Source: Catenulispora sp. GP43 (GTDB lineage: Bacteria; Actinomycetota; Actinomycetes; Streptomycetales; Catenulisporaceae). From it: a stretch of DNA of 64,000 nt. The stretch lies in assembly GCF_041260665.1 (NCBI RefSeq), contig NZ_JBGCCT010000039.1:53231-117230 (forward strand). Reading direction: 5' to 3'. Below, in pieces: positions 1-7,789 of this stretch (the stretch's first letter is position 1; every line of letters starts with the position of its first letter). The position numbers were made by a program, and so were the translations under genes. The notes below the pieces were generated by a model, which searched no databases, had not been told where the DNA came from, and saw only the letters and a list, made by a program, of their open reading frames with translations.

Positions 1-269
1 CCTCCTGTCCCAGACTGGAAAGACCCAGACAGAGAGTTCCCCGCTCGCAATGAGGAGCGGGTGCGCACCGCCACCCAGCCCATATCCGCCAGATTTGAGC
101 TGGTTCCACATCAAGAGGCTTAACAACACCGGTTCCTCGCGTATACCTTCCCGTCTCGCTCACCGCGCCCGACCCATCTGGCAGTGCTGGGCCGACACGA
201 CTTTGTCGAGGCTGCTCCCGCCCTCACCGGCGATCCCCGGCTCAGGCTGCCTCCAGCTTCAGCCCGCCG

Positions 270-663
270 CTACGACGGCGAACCGATGGGGTCTTCCACC
301 TCCATCCGAAAACAGCAGCGCCTCGTGGCGCACTTCCACTCGTGGCAGATCTGGACGGGATGGGTACCGAAGCGAGCCTCGCACTCGGCCGGCCACTGGT
401 AGTGCGGAGACGTGACGTAGTCACAGAGCAGCCAGAGCGTCGTCTGATAGCCGCGGATCGTGGATCCGGCGAGCTTCAGCTCACCGACCAGGTACGCCAT
501 CCACTCGTCCACGTCGGCTCGATTGAAGGCGCCGGCCGCCGAGCTGCTGTCGGGACCAGCCCTCCAGCATCGCCTCGAACACCATGTCTTCGGGGTGCAG
601 GAGCGCGACACCGTCGAGCAGAACCAGGCGAGCGGACCCCTCGCTCAACGTCTCGGTCGCCAC
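270..663 (-). pseudogene. Tyrosine recombinase (phage-type integrase) remnant
   Basis: Two minus-strand frames together read as the N-terminal half of an actinobacterial tyrosine recombinase. From 663 one frame gives LHPEDMVFEAMLEGWSRQQL. Near position 530 the similarity switches frame, with a gap where about 20-25 codons of the SAM-like core-binding domain should lie. It resumes as ADVDEW, then STIRGYQTTLWLLCDYV and ECEARFGTHPVQICHEW. After the HEW motif near 335 the frame loses similarity, and no catalytic domain (R..HxxR..Y) is visible down to base 1. It is therefore a decayed gene with at least one internal deletion/frameshift and no active site. I recognise nothing in 1-269. Confidence 0.6.
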
Positions 664-978
664 CCGTCCCTCCTGCGCATCGGATGCTCGAATCGTTCAT
701 CTGATGCGCGCCGGGCGACAACGTGGCAGGCCATAGCGTCCTCTGGCGATCTGAAGAGCTTGCCCTCGGTCGCCCAGACAGGCAGGTCGGCACCGGTCTG
801 ATCATGCAGCGAACGCAATTCCCCGGCGTTGGAGAACCTCAGGTTCCTCTGCCCGAACTGCCATGCGGCCACGCCGACCTTCTGCCGCAAGAAGCGGGCG
901 TGAATGCGGCGCTTTCGGCTGATAGCCTTGCCTGGGCTATCGGACGAGGCACTGGGAATAATGCCTCACAAATATCAA
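664..978. other. Intergenic stretch between recombinase remnant and tRNA-Leu
   Basis: An 81-codon open frame runs minus 890-645, directly upstream of the recombinase remnant. It contains no motif I recognise and no clear ribosome binding site, so I do not call it a gene. It could be debris of the same mobile element. No other structure is visible up to the tRNA at 979. Confidence 0.4.
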
Positions 979-1061
979 GCCGGCTTGGCGAAACAGGTAT
1001 ACGCGGCAGCCTTAGGAGCTGTTGATCTTTGATCGTGGGGGTTCGAATCCCCCAGCCGGCA
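979..1061 (+). tRNA. tRNA-Leu (UAG anticodon)
   Basis: The full cloverleaf is visible. Acceptor GCCGGCT (979-985) pairs with AGCCGGC (1054-1060). The anticodon stem GCAGC/GCTGT (1006-1010/1018-1022) carries a 7-nt loop with anticodon TAG at 1013-1015. A long class II variable arm (GATC-TTT-GATC) precedes a T arm GGGGG/CCCCC with loop TTCGAAT. A1061 is the discriminator and CCA is not encoded. The long variable arm and UAG anticodon identify a leucine tRNA reading CUN codons. Confidence 0.95.
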
Positions 1062-1135
1062 CTCGCCACAGGTGGTATCCCGCTAGGCTCCGTCAACGAC
1101 TGGAGATCACGACGAAGCCTGGGGGACGCCCGACC

Positions 1136-1987
1136 GTGAGCACACCGACGAACGAACCCAATCCGTTCGGCACGCCGGCGCCGCCTGGACAGGCGCCGCT
1201 GCCGGGGCAGTTCGGGGCGGCGGGTGCGCCGGGTCCCGGGTATCCGGCGACGCCCGAGCAGAGCCTTCCGACGCAGACCTCACCGGTGTACAACCCGCAG
1301 CCGGATTCTCCGTACGCGCCGCCGAGCGGGATGCCGGGTTCCGGGCCGGGGTCGGCGCCGCAGTTCGGGCCAGGTGGGATACCGGGGGCGGGACCGGGGC
1401 CGATGCCGGGTCCCGGGCCGATGCCGGGTCCCGGGCCGATGCCGGGTCCCGGGCCGATGCCGCCGGCCTACGGCTACGGCTATCCGCCGCCGCGGCCGAC
1501 GGTGACCAGTGCCGTCGCGATCGTCGCGCTGTGCCTGTTCTGGGTGCCGGTCGCCGGGTTGGTGCTGAGCATCATCGGGATGGTGAAGACCGCCAAGGGG
1601 AAGGCGCGGGGGCGCGGGCTGGCCATCACGGCTCTGGTGCTGTCCATTCTGGTGACCGCCGGTGCGGTGCTCGTGGGGGCGGCGATCGCTTCGAAGCCGT
1701 CGGCGCTGGATCCGGGGTGTACGCGCGGGAAGACGGCGGTGCTGCAGCAGTCCAAGCAGATCGACGCCGACTCGCAGAAGGGCGACACGAGCGCCGTGCA
1801 GAACGACCTCGGCACGCTCGTCGACGATCTGGCCAAGGCCGCCTCCGAGTCCAAGCGCGGTGATGTGCGCTCGACGGTGCAGGCCGTGCACGACGACTAC
1901 GCCGCGATCGCCGCCGGCCACGGTGACCAGGACAAGCTCAGCTCCGATCTGCAGCAGATGGACCACCTCTGCACCATCGGCAAGTAA
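1136..1987 (+). CDS. DUF4190-type membrane protein with Pro/Gly-rich N-terminus and Cys-capped ectodomain
   Basis: This is a 283-residue protein. The first ~120 residues are Pro/Gly/Gln-rich and disordered-looking, including three identical PGPGPM-type units. Two hydrophobic helices follow (about 125-147 and 160-185) in the arrangement of DUF4190 proteins. The last ~95 residues form a probable extracytoplasmic helical domain that begins DPGC and ends with a second Cys (LCTIGK). GTG 1136 was chosen because a GGGGG tract lies just upstream; the open frame extends further 5' but would run into the tRNA. The function is unknown. Its C-terminal domain resembles that of the lipoprotein at 2720-3295. 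It is convergent with rdgB across a shared hairpin. Confidence 0.75.
   Translation: MSTPTNEPNPFGTPAPPGQAPLPGQFGAAGAPGPGYPATPEQSLPTQTSPVYNPQPDSPYAPPSGMPGSGPGSAPQFGPGGIPGAGPGPMPGPGPMPGPGPMPGPGPMPPAYGYGYPPPRPTVTSAVAIVALCLFWVPVAGLVLSIIGMVKTAKGKARGRGLAITALVLSILVTAGAVLVGAAIASKPSALDPGCTRGKTAVLQQSKQIDADSQKGDTSAVQNDLGTLVDDLAKAASESKRGDVRSTVQAVHDDYAAIAAGHGDQDKLSSDLQQMDHLCTIGK
1402..1455 (+). repeat. Three perfect 18-bp tandem repeats
   Basis: The unit GATGCCGGGTCCCGGGCC occurs three times in a row inside the Pro/Gly-rich coding region of the DUF4190-type gene. Each copy encodes one in-frame PGPGPM unit, so copy-number change would alter linker length without shifting frame. Confidence 0.9.
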
Positions 1988-1995
1988 CAGGAACG

Positions 1996-2034
1996 CGGCC
2001 GCCGCCGACCCGAAGCCCCGGTCAGCGGCGGCCG
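1996..2034. terminator. Bidirectional hairpin between convergent genes
   Basis: A 10-bp GC stem (CGGCCGCCGC 1996-2005 with GCGGCGGCCG 2025-2034) has an inner GACC/GGTC pairing. It lies between the stop of the DUF4190-type gene (1987) and the stop of rdgB (2048). There is no U-tract, as is common in high-GC actinomycetes. Confidence 0.6.
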
Positions 2035-2047
2035 TCGCCGTTCTCGG

Positions 2048-2665
2048 TCAGCCCTTCAGCAGCGGCACCAGGGCCCGGAACGCCCGGCCCCGGTGGCTGA
2101 TCGCGTCCTTCTCCTGCGGGCTGAGCTCCGCGGTGGTGCGGGTCTCGCCCTCCGGGACGAAGATCGGGTCGTAGCCGAAGCCGCCGTCGCCGCGGGGGGC
2201 GCGGATCAGGTGGCCCGTCACGACGCCCGAGACCACATGCTCGGTATGGTCGGGCTGGACCAAGGCGGCCGCGCAGGTGAAGTTCGCGCCCAGGGCCTCG
2301 TCGGGGACGTCGGCGACCTGGTCCAGGACCAGCCGCAGGTTGGACACGTCGCGGCCGGGGCCGTCCGGCAGGTCGCCGAAGCGGCCCGACCAGCGCGCGG
2401 ACAGGACGCCGGGCATGCCGTTCAGCGCCTCCACGCACAGGCCCGAGTCGTCGGCGACGGCGGGCAGGCCGGTCGCGGCGGCCACCGCGCGCGCCTTGAT
2501 CAGGGCGTTCTCGGCGAAGGTCAGGCCGGTCTCGGGGATCTCCGGCAGGGCCGCGTACAGCTCGGGGCCGGCGAGTTCGACGTCGTCGAGGCCGGCGGCG
2601 AGCAGGATCCGCTGGAGTTCGGTGATCTTCTTGGCGTTGCGGGTCGCGAGGACGATCTGGCGCAT
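2048..2665 (-). CDS. rdgB: XTP/dITP diphosphatase (HAM1 family)
   Basis: This is a 205-residue cytosolic housecleaning enzyme. It hydrolyses non-canonical purine triphosphates (ITP, dITP, XTP) to monophosphates and pyrophosphate, keeping them out of DNA and RNA. The family signature is complete: LATRNAKKI at the N-terminus for substrate binding, the FAENALIKA segment, the catalytic ADDSGLCVEAL block, GFGYDPIF, and the C-terminal ISHRGRAF. Length is normal for the family (about 200). In mycobacteria this gene sits next to rph, as here, although a lipoprotein gene lies between them in this window. Confidence 0.96.
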   Translation of the reverse strand: MRQIVLATRNAKKITELQRILLAAGLDDVELAGPELYAALPEIPETGLTFAENALIKARAVAAATGLPAVADDSGLCVEALNGMPGVLSARWSGRFGDLPDGPGRDVSNLRLVLDQVADVPDEALGANFTCAAALVQPDHTEHVVSGVVTGHLIRAPRGDGGFGYDPIFVPEGETRTTAELSPQEKDAISHRGRAFRALVPLLKG

Positions 2666-2719
2666 GGGCGCCAGTCTATGGCCGCCTATGGGCCGCCTGT
2701 AGGCCGCCTGTGGGCCGTC

Positions 2720-3295
2720 CTACTGATTGCCTTGCGAGCAGATGTTGCCCATCACCTGGAAGTCGGTCTTCACCGGCCCGTTATCCGGGGTCTTGCCCTG
2801 CTGCGCCTGCGCGACGATGGCCTGCATGTCGGTGGCCAGCTTGTTCATCGCGTCGGCGGCACCGGGCTTCTTGGTCTGCTGTGCGCCGAGGCGGATCTTC
2901 TGGACTGAGGCGGGGATCGTCGCGACGCCCTGCAGCGTGCTCTTCTCCTGCGCGGACACATAGTCGCCGAAGCCGGCCAGCGCCTCCTTGCAGCCGGGGT
3001 CGGTCCACAGCTGGTTGAGCGTCTTCAGCGACGAGGCCAGGGCCGAGGGGTCCTGGGAGCCCGACGGTGCCGACGAGCCGGTGTCGGCGGAGGAGGGAGC
3101 GCTGGTGCTGGTGCTGGTGCCGTCGGAGGCGGAGCCACTCGCCGAGCCCGACGCGACCGTGGAGCTGTCCGCGCCGGGGACCGGCCCGCCGGACGTGCCC
3201 GCCCCGATCGTGCCCTGCGACGCGCACGCCGTCAGCGACAGCGCGGTCAGGGCCAGCAGTCCCGGTATCACGCTCGCGCGAAGCCGCACGGTCAT
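2720..3295 (-). CDS. Small lipoprotein with Ser/Thr linker and Cys-capped helical domain
   Basis: This is a 191-residue predicted lipoprotein. The signal peptide ends in the lipobox LTAC, so the lipidated Cys is residue 24. A Ser/Gly/Thr-rich spacer follows (about 30-90), then a ~95-residue helical domain starting TDPGC and ending with a second Cys near the C-terminus (NICSQG). Start ATG 3295 follows a GGGGGTGGG tract; a longer frame from 3319 lacks this spacing. The C-terminal domain shares its Cys pattern and helical layout with the ectodomain of the gene at 1136-1987, on the other side of rdgB. The function is unknown, and the location is the outer face of the membrane. Confidence 0.8.
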   Translation of the reverse strand: MTVRLRASVIPGLLALTALSLTACASQGTIGAGTSGGPVPGADSSTVASGSASGSASDGTSTSTSAPSSADTGSSAPSGSQDPSALASSLKTLNQLWTDPGCKEALAGFGDYVSAQEKSTLQGVATIPASVQKIRLGAQQTKKPGAADAMNKLATDMQAIVAQAQQGKTPDNGPVKTDFQVMGNICSQGNQ

Positions 3296-3320
3296 GAGCC
3301 CACCCCCAGTGGAAAGCATC

Positions 3321-3345
3321 GGAGCCCCGGCTTGCGCGGGGCTCC
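3321..3345 (-). terminator. Hairpin terminator downstream of rph
   Basis: A perfect 9-bp stem GGAGCCCCG/CGGGGCTCC (3321-3329/3337-3345) with a 7-nt loop sits 29 bp past the rph stop and just before the lipoprotein start. It probably ends the rph transcript. Confidence 0.6.
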
Positions 3346-3373
3346 GAACAATATAAGAGGTGGTTACCTGCGG

Positions 3374-4105
3374 TCAGCTCAGCAGTGCCTTGACCTGGTG
3401 CGAGGCCAGTTCGCGGCAGCCGGCGGCGGCCAGGTCGAGCAGCGCGTCCAGCTCGGTGCGGTCGAAGGGCGCGCCCTCGGCGGTGCCCTGGACCTCGACG
3501 AAGCGGCCGTCGGCCGTGCACACGACGTTCATGTCGGTCTCGGCGCGGACGTCCTCCTCGTAGCACAGGTCGAGCATCGGCACGCCGTCGATGATGCCGA
3601 CGCTGACCGCCGACACCGAACCGGTCAGCGGCTCCTTGGTGGCCTTGATCATCTTCTTGTCGCGCATCCACGTGACCGCGTCCTGCAGCGCCACGTACGC
3701 GCCGGTGATGGCCGCGGTCCGGGTGCCGCCGTCGGCCTGCAGCACGTCGCAGTCCACGACGATGGTGTTCTCGCCCAGGGCCTTGGTGTCCACCACGGCG
3801 CGCAGCGCGCGGCCGATCAGCCGGGAGATCTCCTGGGTGCGCCCGCCGACCTTGCCCTTGACCGACTCGCGGTCGCCGCGGGTGTTGGTGGCCCGGGGCA
3901 GCATCGCGTACTCGGCGGTGACCCAGCCCTTGCCGGTGCCGCGCAGCCAGCGCGGGACGCCCTCGGTGACGCTGGCGGTGCACAGCACCCTGGTCTGGCC
4001 GAACTCCACGAGGACGCTGCCCTCGGGGTGGATCGACCACTTGCGGGTCAGGGTGACCGGACGGAGCTGGCCTGTTTTGCGGCCGTCGACGCGTGCTGCT
4101 GACAT
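3374..4105 (-). CDS. rph: Ribonuclease PH
   Basis: This is a 243-residue phosphorolytic 3'-5' exoribonuclease that trims the 3' ends of tRNA precursors. The family hallmarks are clear: an N-terminal RVDGR motif, the VLCTASV and VPRW segments, the [13 protein letters not shown] block, and the [13 protein letters not shown] block with the phosphate-binding arginines. The [19 protein letters not shown] core follows, then the VGIIDG and DMNVV segments of the second half. Length is normal. It lies in the same order relative to the MBL-fold gene and murI as in Mycobacterium, supporting an old conserved neighbourhood. A hairpin at 3321-3345 follows the stop. Confidence 0.96.
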   Translation of the reverse strand: MSAARVDGRKTGQLRPVTLTRKWSIHPEGSVLVEFGQTRVLCTASVTEGVPRWLRGTGKGWVTAEYAMLPRATNTRGDRESVKGKVGGRTQEISRLIGRALRAVVDTKALGENTIVVDCDVLQADGGTRTAAITGAYVALQDAVTWMRDKKMIKATKEPLTGSVSAVSVGIIDGVPMLDLCYEEDVRAETDMNVVCTADGRFVEVQGTAEGAPFDRTELDALLDLAAAGCRELASHQVKALLS

Positions 4106-4250
4106 GTGAAGACCCTAGCCCACCGATGGGGCCGACGCCGCCGACGGTGCCGGGCGCGGGGCCGCCGCCGGGCCCCGCCGCGGCCGCGCCGGGGGCTGGC
4201 AGGGCCGGGCAGGGCTGGGCCGGGCCATGCGGGAACCCGAGCAGCGCCAG

Positions 4251-4290
4251 GGTCGAGCAGGGCCGCGCCGGGTCGAGCAGGGCCGCGCCG
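4251..4290. repeat. Perfect 20-bp tandem duplication
   Basis: The 20-bp unit GGTCGAGCAGGGCCGCGCCG is present twice in direct tandem (4251-4270, 4271-4290). It lies in the 208-bp gap between the Usp-like gene stop and the rph start. The rest of the gap is GC-rich with no gene. Confidence 0.85.
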
Positions 4291-4313
4291 GAACTGCGCC
4301 GGCCCGCGCCGCG

Positions 4314-4805
4314 TCAGTCCAGCTGCACGTGCGCCAGCAGCCGCAGCGTCGGCAGGTCGGTGGCCTTGCGCAGCCGGGAGGCCAGGTCCCGGTGGAAGAA
4401 CTCCTCGACCAGGTGCGGCACGGTCAGCACGATGATCTCGTCGACCAGGTACTTGGCCGCGATCTCCTTCAGCCCCTCCACCGGCGGGCCGGCCAGCAGT
4501 TCGCCGGTGGCCTGGGCGCCGACCTTCTGGAAGGCCTCGACGGTCGCGGTCATGATCGCGCGGGCTTCCACGACGGCCTCGTTCAGCGGCTCGCCGTGGG
4601 AGTCCTCCTCGGCCCCCTTGAAGTTGCCCAGGGCCAGGTCGTCGAGGGTGGCCAGGACCTTGCCGTTCTCCTTGCCGACGGGCACCACGATGACGTACTT
4701 CTCGGCGTCCATGCCCTCCTCGACGTTGTCGGCGTGCAGGCCGACGACGTACTCCAGGTCGTGCTGGTTGATCGTCTTCTCGACGATGAGCATGGTGGTC
4801 GGCAC
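4314..4805 (-). CDS. Universal-stress-like small protein
   Basis: This is a 163-residue soluble protein with no signal peptide. It opens with a short beta strand (TMLIVEK) and closes with the segment LAGPPVEGLKEIAAKYLVDE, then IIVLTVPH and the ending TDLPTLRLLAHV. This matches the last beta-alpha-beta unit of the universal stress protein fold, although the typical GxGxxS nucleotide loop is not evident. Related actinobacterial proteins are usually left as hypothetical. The fold assignment is an inference from pattern, and the function is unknown. It lies between rph and the MBL-fold gene on the same strand. Confidence 0.6.
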   Translation of the reverse strand: MPTTMLIVEKTINQHDLEYVVGLHADNVEEGMDAEKYVIVVPVGKENGKVLATLDDLALGNFKGAEEDSHGEPLNEAVVEARAIMTATVEAFQKVGAQATGELLAGPPVEGLKEIAAKYLVDEIIVLTVPHLVEEFFHRDLASRLRKATDLPTLRLLAHVQLD

Positions 4806-4878
4806 AGTCGGGTCCTCTCCGGCGTTGCTGCGCGGGGGCGGCGGCGGGCGCCGCTCCCCTCATCTCTCCATCATGGTC

Positions 4879-5652
4879 TCAGATGTGGAAGACGGCGCCG
4901 GGCGTGGCCAGGAACACCTCGCCGTCGAAGGCGGCCTCGGCGGCGGCCCGGTTCAGCTCGGCGTCGGTCCACGGCGGGATGTGGGTCAGCACCAGCCGCC
5001 CGACGCCGCCGGCGGTCGCGCTCTCGCCGGCCTCGCGGCCGTTGAGGTGCAGGCCCAGCAGGCCGTTGTCGCGCGGCTCCTGGAACGAGGCCTCGGCCAG
5101 CAGCAGGTCGGCGCCCTTGGCCAGGTGGTCCAGGGCGGCGCAGGGGCCGGTGTCGCCGCTGTAGACCAGGGTGCTCCCGCCGGCCTCCAGGCGGATGGCG
5201 TAGGCCTCCACGGGGTGGTCGACGCGCACCACGCGCACCGAGAACGGCCCGATCTCGAAGCTGTTGCCGGTCGCGCCCTCCGGGGCGCCCTCCAGCACGT
5301 TGCGGAAGTCGAAGACCGACTCGCACTCGGCGTCGTCGGTGTCGTAGGCCTTGGCGATGCGCTCGCGGGTGCCGGCCGGGCCCCACACCGGCAGCAGCGG
5401 CAGCGGCTCGCCGCCGGGCCGGTATTTGCGCGCGACGTAGTACCCGCACATGTCGACGCAGTGGTCGGCGTGCAGGTGCGACAGGATCACGGCCTGCAGG
5501 TCGTAGACGTCGCCGTACCGCTGCAGCTCGCCGAGCGCGCCGTTGCCGAAGTCCAGCAGGATCCGGTGGCCGTCGTGCTCGACCAGGTAGCTCGAACACG
5601 GGTTGCCGGGGCCTCCGAAGGAGCCGGAGGATCCGATCACGGTGAGCTTCAT
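4879..5652 (-). CDS. Metallo-beta-lactamase-fold hydrolase, probable cyclic nucleotide phosphodiesterase (Rv1339-like)
   Basis: This is a 257-residue cytosolic MBL-fold protein. It has the metal-binding motif [12 protein letters not shown] near residue 65, a later YSGDTGP block supplying the bridging aspartate, and a C-terminal LTHIPPW histidine. Its position directly after murI and before rph is that of M. tuberculosis Rv1339, which has been described as an atypical cAMP phosphodiesterase. A tRNase Z-like role is less likely because the long exosite arm is absent. Start ATG 5652 overlaps the murI stop in an ATGA arrangement, indicating translational coupling. The fold is seen in the sequence; the substrate is inferred from synteny. 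Confidence 0.85.
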   Translation of the reverse strand: MKLTVIGSSGSFGGPGNPCSSYLVEHDGHRILLDFGNGALGELQRYGDVYDLQAVILSHLHADHCVDMCGYYVARKYRPGGEPLPLLPVWGPAGTRERIAKAYDTDDAECESVFDFRNVLEGAPEGATGNSFEIGPFSVRVVRVDHPVEAYAIRLEAGGSTLVYSGDTGPCAALDHLAKGADLLLAEASFQEPRDNGLLGLHLNGREAGESATAGGVGRLVLTHIPPWTDAELNRAAAEAAFDGEVFLATPGAVFHI

Positions 5653-6545
5653 GGGGTCTCCGCAACTGTGGCGTATCGGGATTCGGTGCCGGCGGCATCT
5701 TGTGATGCGGCGGGGAGCAGTCCCTGGTGCACGTGGCCGATCTCGGGGCCGAGGAAACGCTGCCCGATCTGCAGGAACTGGTCCGGGTCGCCGGTGGTGG
5801 TGAAGGTGTGCGTCGGCTCGGGGAGGTCGCCGGGACGCATGAGCGAGTTCTCGGCCAGGACGCGGAAGACGTCCTTGGCGGTCTCCTCGGCGCTGTTGAT
5901 CAGGATCACGTCGTCCCCCATCACGTAGGAGATGACGCCGGTGAGCAGGGGGTAGTGCGTGCAGCCCAGGATCAGCGTGTCGACGCCGGCCTGCGCGACC
6001 GGGTCCAGGTACTCGTGCGCGACCTTCAGCAGTTCCTCGCCGGCGGTCTCCCCGGCCTCGACGAACTCCACGAAGCGCGGGCACTCCTGGGTGGTGAGCT
6101 GGATCTGCGGCGCCGCGGCGAAGGCGTCGACGTAGGCCATCGAGCGCCGGGTGGAGCGGGTGCTGATCACGCCGACGTGCTGGTTCCGGGTGGCGGCCAC
6201 GGCCAGCCGCACGGCCGGCCGGATGACCTCCACCACCGGGATCTCGTAGCGTTCGCGGGCGTCGCGCAGCACCGCGCCGGAGGCCGAGTTGCACGCGATG
6301 ACCAGCATCTTCACCCCGGACTCGACGAGCTTGTCCATGCACTCCAGGGCGTACGCGCGCACCTGGGCGATCGGCCGCGGGCCGTAGGGCTGGCGCGCGG
6401 TGTCGCCGAAGTAGCTGACGGCCTCGTGGGGCAGCTGGTCCAGCAGAGCCCGGACGACGGTCAGCCCGCCGAAGCCGGAGTCGAAGATGCCGATGGGCGC
6501 GTCCCGGGAGGCCGGGTCGATGAACGGAGGCAGTGGTGCGGCCAT
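5649..6545 (-). CDS. murI: Glutamate racemase
   Basis: This is a 298-residue cytosolic enzyme that converts L- to D-glutamate for peptidoglycan. The signature [12 protein letters not shown] is followed by the first catalytic cysteine in the IACNSASG block and the second in LGCTHYPLL. The acid and binding residues of [13 protein letters not shown] are also present. The ~30-residue C-terminal extension is slightly longer than usual. Its stop overlaps the start of the MBL-fold gene by 4 bp. In mycobacteria a rhomboid gene separates cysM from murI; it is absent here, and other genes lie in between. Confidence 0.96.
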   Translation of the reverse strand: MAAPLPPFIDPASRDAPIGIFDSGFGGLTVVRALLDQLPHEAVSYFGDTARQPYGPRPIAQVRAYALECMDKLVESGVKMLVIACNSASGAVLRDARERYEIPVVEVIRPAVRLAVAATRNQHVGVISTRSTRRSMAYVDAFAAAPQIQLTTQECPRFVEFVEAGETAGEELLKVAHEYLDPVAQAGVDTLILGCTHYPLLTGVISYVMGDDVILINSAEETAKDVFRVLAENSLMRPGDLPEPTHTFTTTGDPDQFLQIGQRFLGPEIGHVHQGLLPAASQDAAGTESRYATVAETP

Positions 6546-6664
6546 GAGGGAAAAGAGTACGGCTCCCCGCGCAGAGCGTCCGCGATCGGGCCGGTCGATG
6601 TGGCCACCGTCTCAGCGGTGGTTTTGCTCACGGGCCGCTTGACCTGCGGCGAGCGTCCGCGGGG

Positions 6665-7621
6665 TCAGGCGGCCACGGTCGGCGCGGCCCAGGCGAGCAG
6701 GGCGTCGCAGACGTCGATCAGCCGGCGCCGCAGCGGGGCGCCGCGCCGGGCGAATTCGGCCTGCATGGCGGCGTACTCGGCACGGCCGGCCGGCGTCTCG
6801 ACGGCGATCGGAGCATAGCCGAGCTCGGCGAGGTCGTAGGGGCTGGCGCGCATATCCATCTCGCGGATCTCGGCGGCCAGCGCGAAGCAGTCGGCGATCA
6901 GCTCGGAGGGCACGAACGGGTCCAGCTTGTAGGCCCACTTGTAGAGGTCCATACCGGCGTGCAGGCAGCCGGGCTGCTCGTTGGCGACCTGCGCGTCGCG
7001 GGTCGGGCGCAGGGTGTTCAGCGGGACCGCGTCGGGGGTGAAGAAGCGGTAGGCGTCGAAGTGGGAGCAGCGGATGTGCTGGGTCTCGACGACCTCGTCG
7101 GTACCGGCCGAGCCCAGGCGCAGCCGGCGCGCGGAGTGCCGCACCTCCTCGGGCTCGAGGCGGTAGACCATGGCCCACTCGTGCAGCCCGAAGCAGGCCA
7201 GCCGCGGCTCCCGCCCCGCGGTGGCGGCGAGCAGGGCGCGGAGGAACTCGGCGGTACGGCGCCGCGCGTCGGTGAACTCCGCGGGATCCAGGGCCACGCC
7301 CTCGGGGGTCTCGCGGTAGCCGCGCCAGGCCAACCGCTCACGGGCCGCGCCGCCGGCCAGTACGACGCCGGCGCCGGGATGCCAGCGCAGTAGGCGCGCG
7401 GGGCGGTGCGAGTAGTAGGTGAACAGGAAGTCCATGACCGGATGCGCCTCGTTGTCGGCGCGGCGGCGCAGATGGGGGTCGGTCCAGGCGGCGACGCGGG
7501 CCTGGTGCGCGGCTTCGCGGGCCTGCCAGACGGGCTCGGGCAGGACGGCGGTCGCGGTCAGGGGCCCGGTCGAGGTCGATGTCGAGGTCGCGACATGCTG
7601 CTCAGCCTGGTCCACGCTCAC
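6665..7621 (-). CDS. Conserved actinobacterial protein, often annotated 3-methyladenine DNA glycosylase
   Basis: This is a 318-residue soluble protein. Recognisable conserved stretches are HPVMDFLFTYYSHRPARLLR near residue 60, the CFGLHEWAMVYR block, QHIRCSHFDAYRFFTP, and the CLHAGMDLYKWAYKLDPF block. This matches a Streptomyces-type family carrying the 3-methyladenine glycosylase label. I see no helix-hairpin-helix or other standard base-excision motif, so that label should be treated as unproven. The many conserved His, Cys and Asp residues suggest a metal-dependent enzyme. It stands alone on the minus strand; a hairpin within 7726-7769 separates it from the upstream lipoprotein gene. Confidence 0.6.
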   Translation of the reverse strand: MSVDQAEQHVATSTSTSTGPLTATAVLPEPVWQAREAAHQARVAAWTDPHLRRRADNEAHPVMDFLFTYYSHRPARLLRWHPGAGVVLAGGAARERLAWRGYRETPEGVALDPAEFTDARRRTAEFLRALLAATAGREPRLACFGLHEWAMVYRLEPEEVRHSARRLRLGSAGTDEVVETQHIRCSHFDAYRFFTPDAVPLNTLRPTRDAQVANEQPGCLHAGMDLYKWAYKLDPFVPSELIADCFALAAEIREMDMRASPYDLAELGYAPIAVETPAGRAEYAAMQAEFARRGAPLRRRLIDVCDALLAWAAPTVAA

Positions 7622-7650
7622 GCTTCGACGGTACCTGGTGGGTGGCGCCG

Positions 7651-7789
7651 GGCCGAATCGCGGTGCGGCGGCGGCATCCGGTTGCTCAGGCGCCGGAGCC
7701 CGATCTGCTCGATGGCGATACCCGGCGGATGCCGCCGGACCGAATCGCAGCTCGGCCCGGCGGCATCCGGATGCTCAGGCGCCCGAGCT
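7651..7789. repeat. Imperfect ~48-bp direct repeat
   Basis: Two near-identical segments, about 7651-7698 and 7737-7789, share CCGAATCGC, GGCGGCATCCGG and TGCTCAGGCGCC in order, with a 2-bp indel and few mismatches. The second copy covers the last codons of the LppX-like lipoprotein gene. This suggests duplication of that gene's 3' end into the intergenic region. Confidence 0.8.
7726..7769 (-). terminator. Hairpin terminator after LppX-like lipoprotein gene
   Basis: A perfect 13-bp inverted repeat (CGGATGCCGCCGG 7726-7738 with CCGGCGGCATCCG 7757-7769) has an 18-nt loop. It lies just past the lipoprotein stop at 7775, and its right arm is part of the direct repeat. Confidence 0.5.

Noticed and set aside
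979..1061. tRNA-Leu as an integration site (att) for the nearby recombinase
   Set aside because: The remnant is on the 5' side, its catalytic domain is missing, and no second copy of the tRNA 3' end is visible in the window.
1402..1455. Possible CRISPR-like or regulatory array
   Set aside because: The repeats are contiguous 18-bp coding repeats without spacers. No CRISPR array or cas gene is seen in the window.
3296..3319. Longer start for the small lipoprotein at 3319
   Set aside because: It would place extra residues before the signal peptide and lacks the ribosome-binding spacing seen for ATG 3295.
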